A DNA stretch of 64,000 nt from positions 62,001 through 126,000 of the forward strand of contig NZ_NGUQ01000008.1 of NCBI RefSeq assembly GCF_002179965.1, in the 5' to 3' direction. This document shows positions 62,223-64,000 of this stretch, one piece after another. Under the pieces are notes generated by a model. It did not search any database. It saw only the letters and a list, made by a program, of their open reading frames with translations, and was not told where the DNA came from. Position 1 is the stretch's first letter. Each line of letters opens with the position of its first letter. Both the position numbers and the translations under genes were made by a program. Origin of the DNA: Pandoraea sp. PE-S2T-3 (GTDB lineage Bacteria > Pseudomonadota > Gammaproteobacteria > Burkholderiales > Burkholderiaceae).

Positions 62223-64000
62223 ATGACCCAGTCTTCGCACAACGTGTCGCTGCATCCGGTGGTCAAGCGTGTGACAGAACGCCTGATCGAGCGCAGCCGA
62301 AAGTCACGGCAGGCCTATCTGGCAGGTGTCGAGCGCGCCACCCAAGGCCAACCCGGGCGCGAATCGCTCGGCTGCGCCAACATGGCCCACGCACTCGCCG
62401 CCGCGCCCGCCGACGACCGCCTGAAAATCCGCTCCGAACGCACCCCGAACATCGGCATCGTCACGGCTTACAACGACATGCTCTCGGCGCACGCGCCGTT
62501 TGTCGAATTCCCCGACATCATCAAATCGGCCGCCCGTGCGCATGGCGCAAGCGCGCAGGTCGCCGGCGGCGTGCCCGCCATGTGCGATGGCGTGACACAG
62601 GGTTACGCGGGCATGGAGCTGTCGCTGTTTTCGCGCGACGTGATCGCCATGGCCTCGGTGGTCGCACTCTCGCACCAGATGTTCGATGCCGCCATGTTCC
62701 TCGGCGTGTGTGACAAGATCGTGCCCGGGCTGGTCATCGCCGCGCAGGCGTTCGGACACTTGCCCGCCGTGTTCACACCGGCTGGCCCGATGCCCTCTGG
62801 GCTGCCGAACGACGAGAAGTCACGCATCCGGCAGGAGTTTGCCGCCGGGCGCGTCAGCCGCGCCGCGCTGCTCGACAGCGAGCTTGCCGCGTATCACACG
62901 GAAGGCACCTGTACCTTCTACGGCACAGCCAACAGTAATCAGATGCTCATGGAATTCATGGGACTGCATCTGCCGGGGGCCTCGTTCATCAATCCGCATA
63001 CGCCCTTGCGTCACGCCCTCACGCAGGCCGCGACCGCACGCGCCGTGGCGCTGGCCAAGACGGGGATCAACACCTCGCACATTCTCGACGAGCGCGCCTT
63101 TATCAACGGCGTAGTCGGCCTGCTCGCCACGGGCGGCTCGACCAATCACACGCTGCACCTCGTTGCGATGGCGCATGCGGGCGGCATTCTGCTCGACTGG
63201 CAGGACTTCGCCGAACTCTCCGACGTCACACCGCTGCTCGCGCATGTGTACCCGAACGGCAAGTCCGACGTGAACCAGTTTCATGCGGCGGGCGGGCTGA
63301 ATTTCCTTATCCGGGAACTGCTCGACGCAGGCTTCCTGCACAACGACGTGACGACCGTCATGGGACACGGCTTGCGCGCCTACACGCAGGAAGCGACGCT
63401 GCGCGACGACGTGCTCTCGTGGCAGGACGCACCCGCGCAGAGTCTTGATGAGAACATCGTGCGCCCGGCCGCCCGGCCGTTTGCACACGAAGGCGGCTTG
63501 CGCATGCTCGCGGGCAATCTCGGCCGCGCCGTGATCAAGTCGTCCGCCGTCAAACCGGAACACCAGAAAGTGCGCGCACCGGCGCGGGTGTTTCCCGATC
63601 AGGAATCGGCGCAAACAGCCTTCAAGGCGGGCGAGCTCACACGTGATGTGATCGTTGTGGTTCGCTTCCAAGGGCCGCGTGCGAATGGCATGCCGGAGCT
63701 GCACAAGCTCATGCCGATGCTTGGCCTCTTGCAGGACGAAGGCCATCATGTCGCGCTGGTAACTGACGGGCGCATGTCGGGCGCGTCGGGCAAAGTGCCC
63801 GCCGCCATCCACCTGTCACCGGAAGCGGAACAAGGCGGCATGCTCGCGCGCGTGCAGGACGGCGACATCATCACCATCGATTGCGAGAAGAACCTGCTTC
63901 ACATGGAAGTGGACGCTGCCGTGCTCGCGGCGCGCACGCCGGCGCCGACGCCGCAACGCGCGTTCGATCCGTGGCGCAACACGTTCGGCCTGTTTCGGAA
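62223..64000 (+). CDS. edd: 6-phosphogluconate dehydratase, 3' end beyond window
   Basis: Edd converts 6-phosphogluconate to 2-keto-3-deoxy-6-phosphogluconate, the first committed step of the Entner-Doudoroff pathway. The protein is an IlvD/Edd-type Fe-S dehydratase with conserved cysteines in [17 protein letters not shown] and [15 protein letters not shown]. The ATG at 62223 starts [15 protein letters not shown]. The visible 592 codons are nearly the whole protein of about 605 residues; it runs off the window end without a stop. It is divergent from zwf and should be controlled by HexR through the 62054 palindrome. Confidence 0.94.
   Translation, partial: MTQSSHNVSLHPVVKRVTERLIERSRKSRQAYLAGVERATQGQPGRESLGCANMAHALAAAPADDRLKIRSERTPNIGIVTAYNDMLSAHAPFVEFPDIIKSAARAHGASAQVAGGVPAMCDGVTQGYAGMELSLFSRDVIAMASVVALSHQMFDAAMFLGVCDKIVPGLVIAAQAFGHLPAVFTPAGPMPSGLPNDEKSRIRQEFAAGRVSRAALLDSELAAYHTEGTCTFYGTANSNQMLMEFMGLHLPGASFINPHTPLRHALTQAATARAVALAKTGINTSHILDERAFINGVVGLLATGGSTNHTLHLVAMAHAGGILLDWQDFAELSDVTPLLAHVYPNGKSDVNQFHAAGGLNFLIRELLDAGFLHNDVTTVMGHGLRAYTQEATLRDDVLSWQDAPAQSLDENIVRPAARPFAHEGGLRMLAGNLGRAVIKSSAVKPEHQKVRAPARVFPDQESAQTAFKAGELTRDVIVVVRFQGPRANGMPELHKLMPMLGLLQDEGHHVALVTDGRMSGASGKVPAAIHLSPEAEQGGMLARVQDGDIITIDCEKNLLHMEVDAAVLAARTPAPTPQRAFDPWRNTFGLFR

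Overview
The window is GC-rich, densely coded bacterial DNA. Gene content points to a betaproteobacterium of the Burkholderiaceae, most like Pandoraea or Burkholderia sensu lato: a fused glucokinase-HexR gene beside zwf, pgl and edd, a cysH-cysD-cysN-cobA sulfate block with a divergent cysB, a DUF4148 protein, a Burkholderia-type porin, and an ESPR-type autotransporter. The genus is inferred from remembered gene order and protein families, not from a search.

Region by region: (1) 0-6.5 kb is assimilatory sulfate reduction (cobA, cysN, cysD, cysH, a TauE/SafE permease, divergent cysB). (2) 6.6-14.8 kb holds an orphan periplasmic binding protein, a beta-hydroxyacid dehydrogenase, tRNA-Leu(CAA), two small poorly known genes, and a redox locus with two flavoproteins, an AraC regulator and an NmrA-like protein. 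(3) 14.8-25.8 kb is a surface locus: a 2607-residue autotransporter, a TPR/glycosyltransferase-like protein and a lipoprotein hydrolase, all on the minus strand. (4) 27.2-42.4 kb is a run of 17 tightly packed minus-strand genes forming a probable aromatic-acid catabolic operon: an ABC importer, a Rieske oxygenase with its reductase, an extradiol-type dioxygenase, an alpha/beta hydrolase, a TPP enzyme, an aldehyde dehydrogenase, an aspartate-dehydrogenase-like protein, RidA, two SDRs, a cupin, IclR and two small orphan proteins. It is followed by a porin, a divergent FAD aromatic hydroxylase and a second IclR. (5) 46.7-53.5 kb holds an internally duplicated outer-membrane barrel, a DUF4148 protein, an ArsR/P450/MFS module and an Hsp70-like protein. 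(6) 53.6-64 kb is central metabolism: a GntP permease, AMP nucleosidase, dodecin, MarR, and the Entner-Doudoroff genes glk-hexR, pgl, zwf and edd (cut by the window end).

The most novel-looking part is the 27-46 kb catabolic locus. Three related palindromes (ACGTTTCA-N4-TGAAACGT, a one-mismatch copy, and ACGTTCA-N4-TGAACGT) lie before the importer operon, the porin and the FAD hydroxylase. They suggest that outer-membrane entry, inner-membrane import, ring hydroxylation and ring cleavage are controlled together by the two IclR proteins. One SDR lacks the usual Tyr/Lys pair, and two small proteins in the operon have no function I can name. The second candidate is the giant autotransporter with a linked TPR/glycosyltransferase-like protein, which may modify it.
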